Source: an uncultured Saprospiraceae bacterium
Lineage (GTDB): Bacteria; Bacteroidota; Bacteroidia; Chitinophagales; Saprospiraceae
DNA: 43,810 nt
Direction: 5' to 3'
Assembly (NCBI GenBank): GCA_937973565.1
Contig: CALJKQ010000115.1
Location: 1 to 43,810, forward strand
This document shows positions 16,837-27,400 of this stretch, piece after piece (position 1 is the first letter of the stretch; every line of letters begins with the position of its first letter). The notes under the pieces are model-generated. The model was not told the origin of the DNA and made no database searches. It was given only the letters and a program-made list of their open reading frames with translations. A program made the position numbers and the translations under genes.

Positions 16837-17586
16837 TTATTCCCCAAAGAGTCTGATTTCATTGGAAAATGAGTTCAGTCTGTCCGTTTCTACCACCCAA
16901 AGCTGCTTTGGGTTGACCATAGAATGGTACCGATATTCCAAAAATGACAAGGTATCTCCCTGTGGACTTTGGCATATAATGGTTTGTGGCATATACTTCG
17001 GCGGCAGGCCCAATAAATCAGGAGGTGAAGCCTCCCACCAACTGCCCAATGGGGTGGGTTGAAAATTGTTGGGTACCTTCGAATGGTACCTGAATTCAAA
17101 GCTATTGCCTTCACTGCCATCCGGCAGCATGGTATTAATTTTCATCAGGCTATCACCTTCATACCTAAAATGGTACTGAGTAACCTCATTGCTGACATAA
17201 TAATAGCGGTAAAAATAGGATAATCGACCCCCTTCATCATAGGTAAAGTTTTCTTCCCGTACCATCTGTCCCTGATTATCATAAGTCAGTGCATCCAATG
17301 CTCTGCGGTCCGCATCCAGTAAATAGCAGGTTTTATACTCCCAGTATTTATCTGGATGCAGGTTCAATTGTATGAGGGAATCCGGGTAGTGAATGTACTT
17401 CACACTATCTGCCCCATTGATAAAATAAATTAAATCTCCATTTGGATTATAAACAAAATTCTTTTCACTATCCCTATCCTCGTTATAGCTTACCCTTTTT
17501 ACTTTATACATCGTTTTTTCCTGACCACTACCTGCTTGCCATAGCCAGTTTTGACCTAATCCCAAAAGCATAAGAATCAAAAACAT
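16837..17586 (-). CDS. Exported YD-repeat-like protein
   Basis: 249 aa with a hydrophobic signal or anchor (MFLILMLLGLGQNWLW). The rest shows YD-like beta repeats of the form NFVYNPNGDLIYF, LTYDNQGQMVREENFTYDEGGRLSYFYRYYY and HFRYEGDSLMKI, as in short RHS/YD-type exported proteins. No toxin or enzymatic domain is attached. The ATG at 17586 follows 11 bases after the stop of the upstream gene, which is better than the TTG at 17619 inside that gene. It is probably co-transcribed with the type IX-secreted protein before it. Confidence 0.6.
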   Translation of the reverse strand: MFLILMLLGLGQNWLWQAGSGQEKTMYKVKRVSYNEDRDSEKNFVYNPNGDLIYFINGADSVKYIHYPDSLIQLNLHPDKYWEYKTCYLLDADRRALDALTYDNQGQMVREENFTYDEGGRLSYFYRYYYVSNEVTQYHFRYEGDSLMKINTMLPDGSEGNSFEFRYHSKVPNNFQPTPLGSWWEASPPDLLGLPPKYMPQTIICQSPQGDTLSFLEYRYHSMVNPKQLWVVETDRLNSFSNEIRLFGE

Positions 17587-17597
17587 CGTTGCTATAA

Positions 17598-19058
17598 TTA
17601 TTTGTGGATATACGAACAAGTTGACAAAGCTTCTGCTGTTTCCAACACCACATAATACAATCCGGAAGCAAGCGGAGTGACATTTATAGCATTTTCAGCA
17701 GGATAATCAAGTGCAGTCTTGATGAATAGACGACCTTTGGTGTCGAAAATATTTACATTGACTTTTCCTGCAAATGGGGTTTCTCCCAAATTTATGTGAA
17801 TCATTTGCTCTCCCGGATTGGGAAAAACACTGGCTTCTAATCTTGCCAGTAGGTGTCCCTGTGTAGAGGAAACAACGGCTTCGGGTATAAATTGAAAAGT
17901 GACATTGCCGCTTAACGACAGGGTGTCAGGTCCTCCAAGCGCACGGCCTGCCAGGTAAAATGGATTACTTCCTTGAGCAACATCGACTAGGTGTGTAAAC
18001 GAAAAGAACTCATTTAAGTAGGCTTCATTGACGCTTTGTGTTGTTAACCCCGATCCTTTAACTTCTTCATTAGGCTTTGTTGTCAAATCCATTTCAACCC
18101 TGCTTAACCCGTCTGACTTAAAATGTCCGGTGGTTCTGATCAGCAGTTTTCCCTTTTGAGGTGCATCATATGAAAACGCAGCTACATCATGGGATTCACC
18201 GCTGAGCTTACTTTCAAAGGCCTCTATGGAATTTACATGGTAGTTTACCATGTAATTGGAATAAATGGCATTTTCAGTGGTAGCAAAGTTACCAGCCAGC
18301 TTTTTCGCCATAATGTAGATGGATGAGTCCAGCTCTTCTGTTTCAAAACACTTTTGCGAAGTGTGAAATCTACCCTGACGCAAACTTGTAAAGCCCATAA
18401 CCGGGCCTATTTCAATTCCAAAATCAACACTGTCTGCATTCATTTCTAATACAACCTGATCACCGTTAACTCCATAATGAATGCCCTCATAAAATAAACA
18501 TACCAAACTGTCGACTACGGGCATTACATCTATTTCCCGAATCACTTCAGGAGCTTCACCGATTGAATTTGGATAAACATAGAATCCATTGCCCACGAAA
18601 TTATTTCCATTATTATCTTCAGGTTCATACATTACCGTCAGTTTGCCTTTTATATCGGCATATCCGTCTCCCTTTTTGTCTGTCCAATTTTGGGCTACTG
18701 CATAAAAAGTTGATTTACCTTTGGGAAGATCAAATGTTCTATTGATTCCAAACCCCGATTCCAGATGAGCAGAATCCAGCGCATATACATTGGTATTACC
18801 ATCGTTGGTTTGCCATATGGGGTAATAATGTGTACCAAAGGTGATTACATCGCCTACACTTATCTTTGCCGAGCCTTCCAACTTAAGCCACACCTTTCCC
18901 GGTTTTGGTAAGTCCATTTCAATAGAGTCCAGTACAACTGGTTTTGGCGTTCTGAGGTACAAAGCATAGTGTTCAAATTCATCACTCACCATTTGTATTT
19001 GTGAATACATCTGACTTTTCGTCAATACAAGCAAGCAAATAATCCAAATAAATTTCAT
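17598..19058 (-). CDS. Secreted protein with type IX sorting domain
   Basis: 486 aa with a signal peptide (MKFIWIICLLVLTKSQMYSQ). The C-terminal 85 residues (about 400-486) form a type IX sorting domain: EASVFPNPGEQMIHINL...GKVNVNIFDTKGRLFIKT...NVTPLASGLYYVVLE. Cleavage and anchoring to surface lipopolysaccharide would follow. The middle part is beta-rich with no recognised catalytic motif. It is the first gene of a pair with the YD-repeat-like protein. Confidence 0.8.
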   Translation of the reverse strand: MKFIWIICLLVLTKSQMYSQIQMVSDEFEHYALYLRTPKPVVLDSIEMDLPKPGKVWLKLEGSAKISVGDVITFGTHYYPIWQTNDGNTNVYALDSAHLESGFGINRTFDLPKGKSTFYAVAQNWTDKKGDGYADIKGKLTVMYEPEDNNGNNFVGNGFYVYPNSIGEAPEVIREIDVMPVVDSLVCLFYEGIHYGVNGDQVVLEMNADSVDFGIEIGPVMGFTSLRQGRFHTSQKCFETEELDSSIYIMAKKLAGNFATTENAIYSNYMVNYHVNSIEAFESKLSGESHDVAAFSYDAPQKGKLLIRTTGHFKSDGLSRVEMDLTTKPNEEVKGSGLTTQSVNEAYLNEFFSFTHLVDVAQGSNPFYLAGRALGGPDTLSLSGNVTFQFIPEAVVSSTQGHLLARLEASVFPNPGEQMIHINLGETPFAGKVNVNIFDTKGRLFIKTALDYPAENAINVTPLASGLYYVVLETAEALSTCSYIHK

Positions 19059-19132
19059 TGTTTTTAATTTTATGCTGCAAAGATGTACCGGAATGACAGC
19101 TAAATAAAATCAAAAAGGTTGATGAGTATTCA

Positions 19133-19154
19133 TTTACTACTGAAGCGTAGTAAA
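19133..19154. repeat. Inverted repeat between the secreted protein and globin genes
   Basis: Eight-base arms TTTACTAC/GTAGTAAA enclose a 6-nt loop in the 259-bp gap between divergent genes. No T-tract follows, so it is not a typical terminator. It could be an operator or an RNA hairpin; its function is unknown. Confidence 0.35.
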
Positions 19155-19265
19155 ATTCAATTTGGATGAGAATGCAATTTTATTCTAATAATAACAAGCA
19201 TGAAGACACTCATCCTGTGTTATACTACACCTTGACAAAGATTTCCTACATTTCGCGCAAACAGA

Positions 19266-19297
19266 TTTGCATTAACTTTTTTGTTCATGGATATTTG
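19266..19297 (+). promoter_or_regulatory. Promoter of the globin gene
   Basis: TTTG at 19266-19269 is followed 20 nt later by GATATTTG at 19290-19297, which matches the -7 consensus in all but its first base. Spacing is as expected for Bacteroidota. The ATG is 20 nt downstream. Confidence 0.5.
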
Positions 19298-19317
19298 TCT
19301 CATCAAATTAACTAAAA

Positions 19318-19734
19318 ATGACAACAGACGAGATCAAATTGGTAAAAAGGTCTTGGAAAATACTGATGGGAGTGGATCCTTCCCTCCTGGGAGAAACTTT
19401 CTATAGCAAACTATTCGCAGATCACCCGGAGTTAAGATCGCTCTTTCCCAAAGACATGAAAGAGCAGTATATTAAGCTTACAGAGATGATGTCTTCCATC
19501 ATTATGAGACTTGATCATCCGGATATCATTGCCATGACAGAAATGGGAGCCCGGCATATTAAATATGGCGTAAAGCAAGCACACTATAAAATGGTTGGTG
19601 AAGCAATGCTTTGGATGCTGAGTAAAGCCCTTGGATCTGAATGGAATACACCCACAGCAGCAGCATGGATTCAATGCTACCAGGAATTGACCAAGGCAAT
19701 GACAGAGGGTGCTCCAAAGCATCTCAACCCGTAA
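19318..19734 (+). CDS. Single-domain globin, flavohaemoglobin/Vitreoscilla type
   Basis: 138 aa haem protein for binding O2 or NO. The proximal ligand is His80 (GARHIKYGVKQAHY). Tyr29 (TFYSKLF) and Gln50 (KEQYIKL) occupy the B10 and E7 positions that stabilise bound O2 in bacterial haemoglobins. Phe43 (RSLFP) is the CD1 contact. There is no reductase domain, so it needs a separate electron donor or acts as a sensor or store. Its own promoter precedes it. The kinase gene starts 80 bp downstream on the same strand, so joint transcription is possible; a functional link to that sensor is inference only. Confidence 0.88.
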   Translation: MTTDEIKLVKRSWKILMGVDPSLLGETFYSKLFADHPELRSLFPKDMKEQYIKLTEMMSSIIMRLDHPDIIAMTEMGARHIKYGVKQAHYKMVGEAMLWMLSKALGSEWNTPTAAAWIQCYQELTKAMTEGAPKHLNP

Positions 19735-19814
19735 GACATACGGTTCCTCCGATTTTTAGCACGCTTCGACCATCAAATAATAAGACCTAAGAAATTTTGC
19801 CTTACCTTAGGAGC

Positions 19815-22800
19815 ATGAGAAAAGGGCCACTCTTGTTTCTGATTTTAATAGTCGCTTCCTCCGTACTTGGACAAAGGCCGCTTCCTGCCCGTTCAGAAAA
19901 CAAAACAAGCTATGACACCAAACCCGACATCGTTTTTGACAATTACACCGAGAGAGACGGGCTTAGCAACAACAACGTAAGTTCATTAATTCAAGACAAC
20001 TACGGCTTTTTGTGGATCGGTACCAGCAATGGATTGAATCGATACGACGGTAAAAAGTTTAATGTATTCAAAAAAAACAGACGGGATCCAAAATCCATAC
20101 TTTCCAACCTGGTCATTGGTCTTGAGATGGACAAAAAAGGTAAAATCTACGGACTTACTCCGGACGGCATTTTCACCTATGATTACGCTACCAATGCATT
20201 TAATAATACTTACCTGGATATGAGAATGGACAAAATCTACCCAACTGATTTTGTTGTCATTGATGAAGATCTGACAGCCATTGGTACTTCATCTTCAGGG
20301 ATGATACTTATGGATTTAAAATCAAAAAAATATACCCGCTACAAATTTGATCCCAACGACGTTAACAGCCTGCATACTGACCGTATTAGCCGGATTGTTA
20401 AAGACCCCAAAAAGAATGGCTTGTGGTTTACAAGTTACAGCGGCATCGGCTATTTCGACCTAGACCAAAAGAAATTCAGCAGTTACCGGAACAAAAGCGA
20501 TAGTGAAGTTTTCATCAATCAAAACATCGAAGCCATCTGTTTGACACCTGAAGGCAATATTTGGTTTTTAAATAATGAAACCAAACTTTTGAAGTGTTTC
20601 AACCCGGAAAATATGAAAATATTGTATACGCTGGACTTGAGCAAAATGATGAAGATACCTTATGCCGGCACATTGTTTGAAACCAAAGACCATGAGCTGT
20701 GGTATTCCAGCATAAGTTATGAGATCATAAGGATTAAATACAGAGATGGACTGAGTTTTCAGAATATTAAAAACGACCCAACCAATCCCACTTCTATTCC
20801 CGGCAATTATGTTGGTTGTTATTGGGAAGACAGCGACCATACGCTATGGCAGGGAACGGTAGCCGGAATATCGAGGGTGAATACAGACCGGAACTTTTAC
20901 AGGGTAATTCCCATCTTCCAAAAATATCCCGAATTGGAAGAAAACAATTGGCAGATTACCTGCATTGCCCAGGATCCGGTTGATCAGACCTGGTGGTGGG
21001 CATCGAGAGAAGGAGTTATTTATCAGTACAATCCTTTCAACGGGGAATCAAAATCTATTGATATCAAGGAGAAAACTGATTACCGCAATAAGTCATTTTT
21101 TATCACAGATCTGGAATTTATTGATCAAAAAATAGTAATCTGCATGTCCGGGGGTTATCCTGTTGAATGGGACAGAGCCAGCGGAAAATTCAAAATTATC
21201 TATAACGACAAAGAGGGCTTAGGAGAATATGCTCCTTCATCATATGTCAAAGAAACGGACAGCACCTGGATTATAGGAAACAATTCCCTGCCCCTGTTGA
21301 GGTGGAACAAAAAGACCGGAAAATACCAGGCCATTCACTACCCTGAACAAGATGCAAAACAATATGGTTTGAAATCAGGAAACTGGATGCAAGGCTATGT
21401 CAACCAAGGCGTGTGGATAGCGTCTGAACAAGCATTGGGATACCTGGCACCCGGTGCCAATTATTTAAAAAGGTATGCGCTGGAAGAAACATTGCCGGAT
21501 GGCAAAAAAATGGCTATTACAACCGGATACTATAATTCTCTGGATGTTGACAAAGAAGGTAATGCCTGGTTTTCGCTTATTGGCAATGGCCTCTATAAAA
21601 TGGATAAAAAAACGGGGAAGTGTCTTGCCTGGGACTCCTCCAATGGTCTGATTTCGGAAGTACTCAATTCATCCACACCTTCATTCGATGGAAAGATATG
21701 GTGTGCCAGTTTCAACAAATATTCAGTTTTTGACGCTCCTTCACAGCGGTTTTACAATTTCAAACTGGAACTTAGCAACAACAATTCCTTTTACTACAAC
21801 TACACCATTCCTTTGGCCAATGGTCATATTTTATCTACCATCAAAGGCTTTCTGGTAGAATTTTTTCCGGAAAAAATAAACCGTCGCTATCCGGGCAATC
21901 CACCCATGATCAGCGCCATTGATGTACCCTCCGGTCAGCAATTAATCTGGAATCAGAATGAATTGGTTCTGGAACCTACCGACAATTTTCTGACCGTACA
22001 TTTTGCATCCCTGAGCAGTCCCAATATTTATGATTATTATTTTCAGTACAAAATTGATGGCATTAATAAAGACTGGATCAAGGCAGATAAGGATGATAAA
22101 GCCAATTACACAAATTTATCCGCCGGTCATTATGTATTTGAACTACAGGCCATATCCAAAGATGGAAAATGGCAATCTCCCATCAAAACACTTTCATTTT
22201 ACATCAAAGCACCTTTTTATAAGACCTGGTGGTTTTTGTTGGTGATGGCTATAATTTTGGGAGTAACGTCATATTTCATTATCCGAAACAGGATTGAAAA
22301 TTTACGTAAAATCAATAAGCTCAAAACCATGGCACAGCTGCTGGAGAAAGAAAAAACAGTAGTGATGTATGAAAATTTAAAACAACACCTCAACCCCCAT
22401 TTTCTTTTCAATTCCCTGACTTCTTTGGGCAGTCTCATTAGGATAAATCCCAAAGAAGCAGGAGAATTTTTGGATACCATGAGCAAAGTCTACCGGTACA
22501 TTCTCAAAAACAAAGAAAATGAAACGGTGCCGTTGGGAGAAGAATTGAAGTTTGTAGAATTGTATATTCAATTACAAAAAACGCGATTTGGTGAGGGTCT
22601 CAACATAGATATCAATATTTCAGAAGAATTTAAACACCGGAGGATTGCCCCTGTAACCCTTCAAAATCTGGTAGAAAATGCCATAAAACACAATATTGCC
22701 GATGTTGAAGAGCCCCTGTTGATATATTTATACACAGAAGACGATTATTTGGTTGTTAAAAACAGATTAAACCGTAAAAATTATGTCGAAACCAGCAACG

Positions 22801-22907
22801 AACAAGGATTGAAGAGCATGGTGTCGCTATACCGATTTTTGGCTGATCGACCCATGATTATTGAGGATACCGGAGATACCTGGTCTGTAAAAATTCCTTT
22901 AATTTAA
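19815..22907 (+). CDS. LytS-type sensor histidine kinase with periplasmic beta-propeller
   Basis: 1,030 aa. A signal peptide (MRKGPLLFLILIVASSVLG) is followed by about 680 residues of two-component-regulator-propeller repeats (GLSNNNVSSLIQDNYGFLWIGT and similar) that sense an external ligand. Next are a Y_Y_Y domain (about 700-800), one membrane helix (about 805-823), and a cytoplasmic His_kinase domain. The phospho-accepting His862 lies in LNPHFLFNS and the ATP N-box is LVENAIKHN. It passes phosphate to the LytTR regulator encoded 10 bp downstream. The ATG at 19815 is preferred to a TTG at 19797 because it begins the signal peptide. No receiver or AraC domain is fused, so it is not a hybrid polysaccharide sensor. 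Confidence 0.88.
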   Translation: MRKGPLLFLILIVASSVLGQRPLPARSENKTSYDTKPDIVFDNYTERDGLSNNNVSSLIQDNYGFLWIGTSNGLNRYDGKKFNVFKKNRRDPKSILSNLVIGLEMDKKGKIYGLTPDGIFTYDYATNAFNNTYLDMRMDKIYPTDFVVIDEDLTAIGTSSSGMILMDLKSKKYTRYKFDPNDVNSLHTDRISRIVKDPKKNGLWFTSYSGIGYFDLDQKKFSSYRNKSDSEVFINQNIEAICLTPEGNIWFLNNETKLLKCFNPENMKILYTLDLSKMMKIPYAGTLFETKDHELWYSSISYEIIRIKYRDGLSFQNIKNDPTNPTSIPGNYVGCYWEDSDHTLWQGTVAGISRVNTDRNFYRVIPIFQKYPELEENNWQITCIAQDPVDQTWWWASREGVIYQYNPFNGESKSIDIKEKTDYRNKSFFITDLEFIDQKIVICMSGGYPVEWDRASGKFKIIYNDKEGLGEYAPSSYVKETDSTWIIGNNSLPLLRWNKKTGKYQAIHYPEQDAKQYGLKSGNWMQGYVNQGVWIASEQALGYLAPGANYLKRYALEETLPDGKKMAITTGYYNSLDVDKEGNAWFSLIGNGLYKMDKKTGKCLAWDSSNGLISEVLNSSTPSFDGKIWCASFNKYSVFDAPSQRFYNFKLELSNNNSFYYNYTIPLANGHILSTIKGFLVEFFPEKINRRYPGNPPMISAIDVPSGQQLIWNQNELVLEPTDNFLTVHFASLSSPNIYDYYFQYKIDGINKDWIKADKDDKANYTNLSAGHYVFELQAISKDGKWQSPIKTLSFYIKAPFYKTWWFLLVMAIILGVTSYFIIRNRIENLRKINKLKTMAQLLEKEKTVVMYENLKQHLNPHFLFNSLTSLGSLIRINPKEAGEFLDTMSKVYRYILKNKENETVPLGEELKFVELYIQLQKTRFGEGLNIDINISEEFKHRRIAPVTLQNLVENAIKHNIADVEEPLLIYLYTEDDYLVVKNRLNRKNYVETSNEQGLKSMVSLYRFLADRPMIIEDTGDTWSVKIPLI

Positions 22908-22917
22908 TAATAGACGA

Positions 22918-23691
22918 ATGATAAAAGCACTTATTATTGAAGATGAAAACCTGATCGCAAGAGAGTTGCAATACAAAATCAGTGAAATCAATGCAGAAAT
23001 CTCCATATTGCAGGTTCTGCCCAGCATTCGCTCAGCAACCAAATGGCTGGCTGAAAACCCGGAACCAGATCTCATTTTTGCTGACATACAACTCAGTGAT
23101 GGGAACAGTTTTGAAATTTTCACTAAATTCAATCTAAGTTGCCCAATTATATTCACAACTGCATACGATGAATATGCTATCCAGGCGTTTAAAGTCAATG
23201 GTATAGACTATCTTCTGAAGCCTGTCGATCGCGAAGAACTGAACAAAGCCATTCAAAAATGCATGACCATCATTGAAAGTAAGTCAGCGTACCCTACCAA
23301 CATTGAGCAATTGATGTCATTGCTTCAACATCCGGATCTAAGCAAACCCAAATACAAAGAATCACTCATTGTCAATCATAGAAAACAATGGGTTCCTATA
23401 GCAGTGAAGGACATAGCCCTGTTTTATAAAGAAAGCATACTGTATTTGTACACACATAGCGGGGACAAATACCCTCTGGACTTTGAAACCCTTGATGAGC
23501 TGGAAGCCCTGCTAAATCCGGAAATATTTTACAGAGCTAACCGACAAGCGATTATCCATTACGAAGCCATCGCTTCGGTCAAACCAAAGGAAAACCAAAA
23601 ATTGACGGTGGCACTCAAACCCTCTATAAAAGTAGAAGTTGACATAAGCAGGGAAAAAGCTCCCGGTTTCAAAAAATGGCTCGACAGGTAA
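22918..23691 (+). CDS. LytTR-family response regulator (partner of upstream kinase)
   Basis: 257 aa. The receiver domain (1-120) has acidic pocket residues near Glu8-Asp9 and the phospho-acceptor Asp56 in LIFADIQLSDG, followed by IIFTTAYDEYAIQAF and the Lys of LLKPVD. A LytTR DNA-binding domain (about 150-257) begins ESLIVNHRKQWVPIAVKDIALFYKE and contains FYRANRQAIIHYEAI. The gene starts 10 bp after the kinase stop, so they form one operon. Target genes are not visible; LytTR sites are imperfect direct repeats and none was identified with confidence. Confidence 0.9.
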   Translation: MIKALIIEDENLIARELQYKISEINAEISILQVLPSIRSATKWLAENPEPDLIFADIQLSDGNSFEIFTKFNLSCPIIFTTAYDEYAIQAFKVNGIDYLLKPVDREELNKAIQKCMTIIESKSAYPTNIEQLMSLLQHPDLSKPKYKESLIVNHRKQWVPIAVKDIALFYKESILYLYTHSGDKYPLDFETLDELEALLNPEIFYRANRQAIIHYEAIASVKPKENQKLTVALKPSIKVEVDISREKAPGFKKWLDR

Positions 23692-23737
23692 AATACCTTA
23701 GGTCAATTGATAGAGACCAACTCATGACTACTTTACA

Positions 23738-24475
23738 TTAAAGGATGCCTAATAATTTTGAGATTTCCTGTTTTTTACTGCGGGAAACGGGAATGTGAAT
23801 TTGATTACTCAGAATGATCTCCATACCTTCACTTTTAACAATCTTATCAATAAACTTAGTATTGACTAGCCATGAAGCATGTGGACGTATAAATTGCGGT
23901 AACTGTATCATCTCTTCGAGGTCTTTTAAATTTCTGGAGAGGAGATAGGGTTTGGGCTGACATTCACAATAAACCTTGCAATAACTTCCTTCGGCCTCAC
24001 AGCAAATAATCTGGTCAGCATTTACAAATATGATTTCCTGACCGATAGGCAGTAGAATTTTTTTAGTCCCAGGATTGTTTTGCCAATCACTAAAATATTG
24101 AATTAAAGATTGAGACAACAATGGGATATCTTTCAACTTAGCCGCAGCCTCCATTAATTCTGTTTTATCAATTGGCTTCAACAGATAATCAATGGCATTA
24201 AACCGAAAGGCCTTGAGTGCGTACTGATCATAAGCTGTGGTGAAAATCACCTTACTTTGCAGCTTAGGCAGTCTTCGCAACAAATCAAAGCCGTTTAATA
24301 CAGGCATTTCTATATCAAGGAAAATAACATCGACCTGGTGATGGTTAAGATAATCAAGCGCCAACATTGGATCATTAAATACGGCTACCACTTCCAGCGA
24401 TGGGCAGTGCTTTTGGATCAGGATATTCAGCACATCGGTGCAAAATACCTCGTCGTCAAGTAAGAGTGTTTTCAT
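23738..24475 (-). CDS. LytTR-family response regulator (second system)
   Basis: 245 aa. The receiver has Asp7-Asp8 and phospho-acceptor Asp54 (VIFLDIEMPVLNG), then VIFTTAYDQYALKAF and LLKPIDK. The LytTR domain occupies about 140-245 (ICCEAEGSYCKVYCE, FIRPHASWLVNTKFID). Its ATG lies inside the end of the kinase gene, a 20-bp overlap, so the two are translationally coupled. It points towards the first LytTR gene, with 46 bp between their stops. Confidence 0.9.
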   Translation of the reverse strand: MKTLLLDDEVFCTDVLNILIQKHCPSLEVVAVFNDPMLALDYLNHHQVDVIFLDIEMPVLNGFDLLRRLPKLQSKVIFTTAYDQYALKAFRFNAIDYLLKPIDKTELMEAAAKLKDIPLLSQSLIQYFSDWQNNPGTKKILLPIGQEIIFVNADQIICCEAEGSYCKVYCECQPKPYLLSRNLKDLEEMIQLPQFIRPHASWLVNTKFIDKIVKSEGMEIILSNQIHIPVSRSKKQEISKLLGIL

Positions 24476-27400
24476 TCTTATATATCATAATGTTTACTGT
24501 GGTTCCAGCCCCTTTTCCGGCCGGATCCAGTTTATCCATAATATTTATCTCGGTTTTTATACCTACTGTTCTGGAAATCAATGAAAGCCTATCAGCCGTA
24601 AGTTTCATGCCATGGGACTTTCTGGTTTGATCTTTTCCGTCATTCGCTGCTTTTCTTCCTATCCCATTATCATCAATTGAAATTTTTATCCCTTCGTTGC
24701 CATTCATACTAATAATCACATTCAAATATTTCAATCCTTTTTGATCATTCCCTGGTAATAAGCCATGCCAAATCGCATTTTCTACGTACGGCTGTAAAGT
24801 CATGGGTGGAATTTGCCATCTTGAAGCATCAATGCCATCACGTATTTCAATTTTCCAGCTAAACTTTTCATGAAAACGCATGGCTTCTAAACCAAGATAC
24901 AAATGGAGGGCAGCCAATTCTTTTTCAAGAGATATTATCTCCTCCCTACTGTTATCCAGCACCATTCTGATAAGACGTGAAAATCGGGTTAAATATTCTG
25001 AAGCCAAATCAGCTTCATTCATAAGTATAAACCTGTTGATGGAATTGAGACAATTAAATATGAAATGAGGGTTCATCTGAGCACGCAAAGCGGTCATTTC
25101 CATTTGTGACATTGCTTTAGACAATTCACTTTTTACAGCCTCTTCCTTTTTTATCAATCGAATGCGATGGTTGTATACACCATAAATTGCCGCCAAAATA
25201 ATGACAATGAAGATGAACCAAAAAATTTTGGTCATGTACCATGGTGGCAATATTACAAATCCAAATTCCAGTGTCCTGGCAGTACTGTCGGATCTTCGAA
25301 TTCTGAGCGTATATGTATCGGGGGCCAGATTGAAAAAGTTCAACTCATTCCGAATATCAAAAGGCTGCCAGCTTCGACCATTCAAAGAATATTCGCATTT
25401 GGGTTTTAACCAATTATTTCTCAATAAACAACCCGCAACTACAGAAATGCTGTTTTGTTGTGCACTTAATTTTAAATGCTCATATTCATGTATTCTCTTG
25501 CCATTTACTTTCACCTCTGAAAGATACAGCATGCCTGTTTCGCGCTCACCCAGTATTACTTTCGGATCAAAACCAAGCAAAGTTGATGGAAACAGATTTT
25601 GAAAAAACAAGCCATAGCCATCAGTTGATAACCGATGAAAAAATTGTTTTCCTATTCGGTGATATGAATAATTACTTACTTTATCATTATGCAAACAATA
25701 CAATCCACTCTGGGAAGTACCCCAATAATTTCCGTGTTGGTCGACCACGCCAAAACTGACATTATCTGTAGGAATACCTTGCGCCTGAGAAAACTTCTTC
25801 ATTTGCATATTACCAGCATTAACTACCATAAGACCATGATCAAGCAGTGCCAGATGTACCTTTCCCTTGCCATCTCCTACAATGCTGTTTATGGTGGAAG
25901 CACCGCCTCCCTCCTCCATTTGAAGTGGGTAATGTTTGTTGGTAAGCTTGTTTGATTCAATAACGTATACACCATTCCGTTCCTGGGCCAACCAAAATTT
26001 TTGTGTCAACCCTTCATAAAACAGATCGCTGAAATTTCCTTTTGTGTTGGGGCTAAAAAAAGGTTCAATTCGTTTGGCCGTTTGATTGATCAGCCAGATA
26101 CCCGTATTGCGTTCCCTGACGTACAATTGGTGGTTGTTGTCTTTCACAACATTTCTGAATTCGGGTTCCATTGTGTGGGGAAAGTGGGCGGTCGTGAAAG
26201 GCTCGGCAAAGCTCAGCGAGAGGTCAACCTTACAAATGCGATCCGACAATACCAGGATGCCGGATTGTGTCCCCGTTTTAAGAAAATTCTGGAACACACC
26301 AACCTGGTTACTTTTGTCAGGATTTAGTATATAAGTGTATTGATTTGTCAATAAATCGTAAATCAACACCTGCCTGCGGTTCCAATCGCCAATGATTATA
26401 CTATTTCCAATACCCGTATGTTGAGCTACATTATTGGAAAAACCTGCCGGCAATTGTAACTTCTTCTCAATCCACCCGTTTGAAGGCTTTCTCATTTGCA
26501 TGAATGGCAGATTGCCGAACATCAAAAAAAACAATTGCCCTTCCGATTCATATGCTTTCCAGAACCTTCCGGTTTCGACTCCTGACATTTCTCCGGTCAA
26601 CTCAAATTGAATAGGAGAAAAGGAAGAAAGGGATGGTCTGTATAACAACATTTTTTTATCAGACAGCATCAAAAGACTATCGCGACCCAAAGGCAAAATA
26701 TCTGTAATTACGGACTGGTTTTCTGAATCACATTTCTTGTGTATCCATGAGCCCGAAGTGGGATTGAATATATAAAAACACTGATCATAAGTGCCAATCC
26801 ACAACTTTCCTTCTTTGTCAATATAATTCAAATAGAATGCCCAATAATCATCAATATTGGCGTTGGGATGATAAACGAATGTACCGGTTCGTGTATCAAC
26901 TGAAAACAAGCCATAAACGGAAAGAATGTACAATTCAGAGGCATTCTTTCGCATGACTTCAAGCACTGCATTGTTTCTCTTTTCTTGTTTTACAATACCT
27001 GCCTTTTTAGCGAATTCAAACCATCCTGACTTTTTGAATTTTTGGGTTGCAGGATCAAAAATGATGACATCTCCATAGCCACCCAACCACAATCTGCCAT
27101 CGCTATCTTCGGCAATTTTACCTCCGGAAATCCCTGAAAACAGACCGGGATCTGCTTTGTAATTGACAAAACGATGACGCTGCTTTTCATAAAAACTCAG
27201 GCCGTACAATGACTTAATCCAAATTCCGCCTTTGTTGTCTTTGAATACATAATCACACTTATTAGCCAGCAAGGAAAATGGGTCGTTTTCTTCATGTCTA
27301 AAACAATAGAATGAGAAGCCATCAAATCGGCTTACCCCGTTTTCAGAGGTCATCCAGACGAAACCATCATTGTCTGCACAAATGGCATTTGATCCGTTTG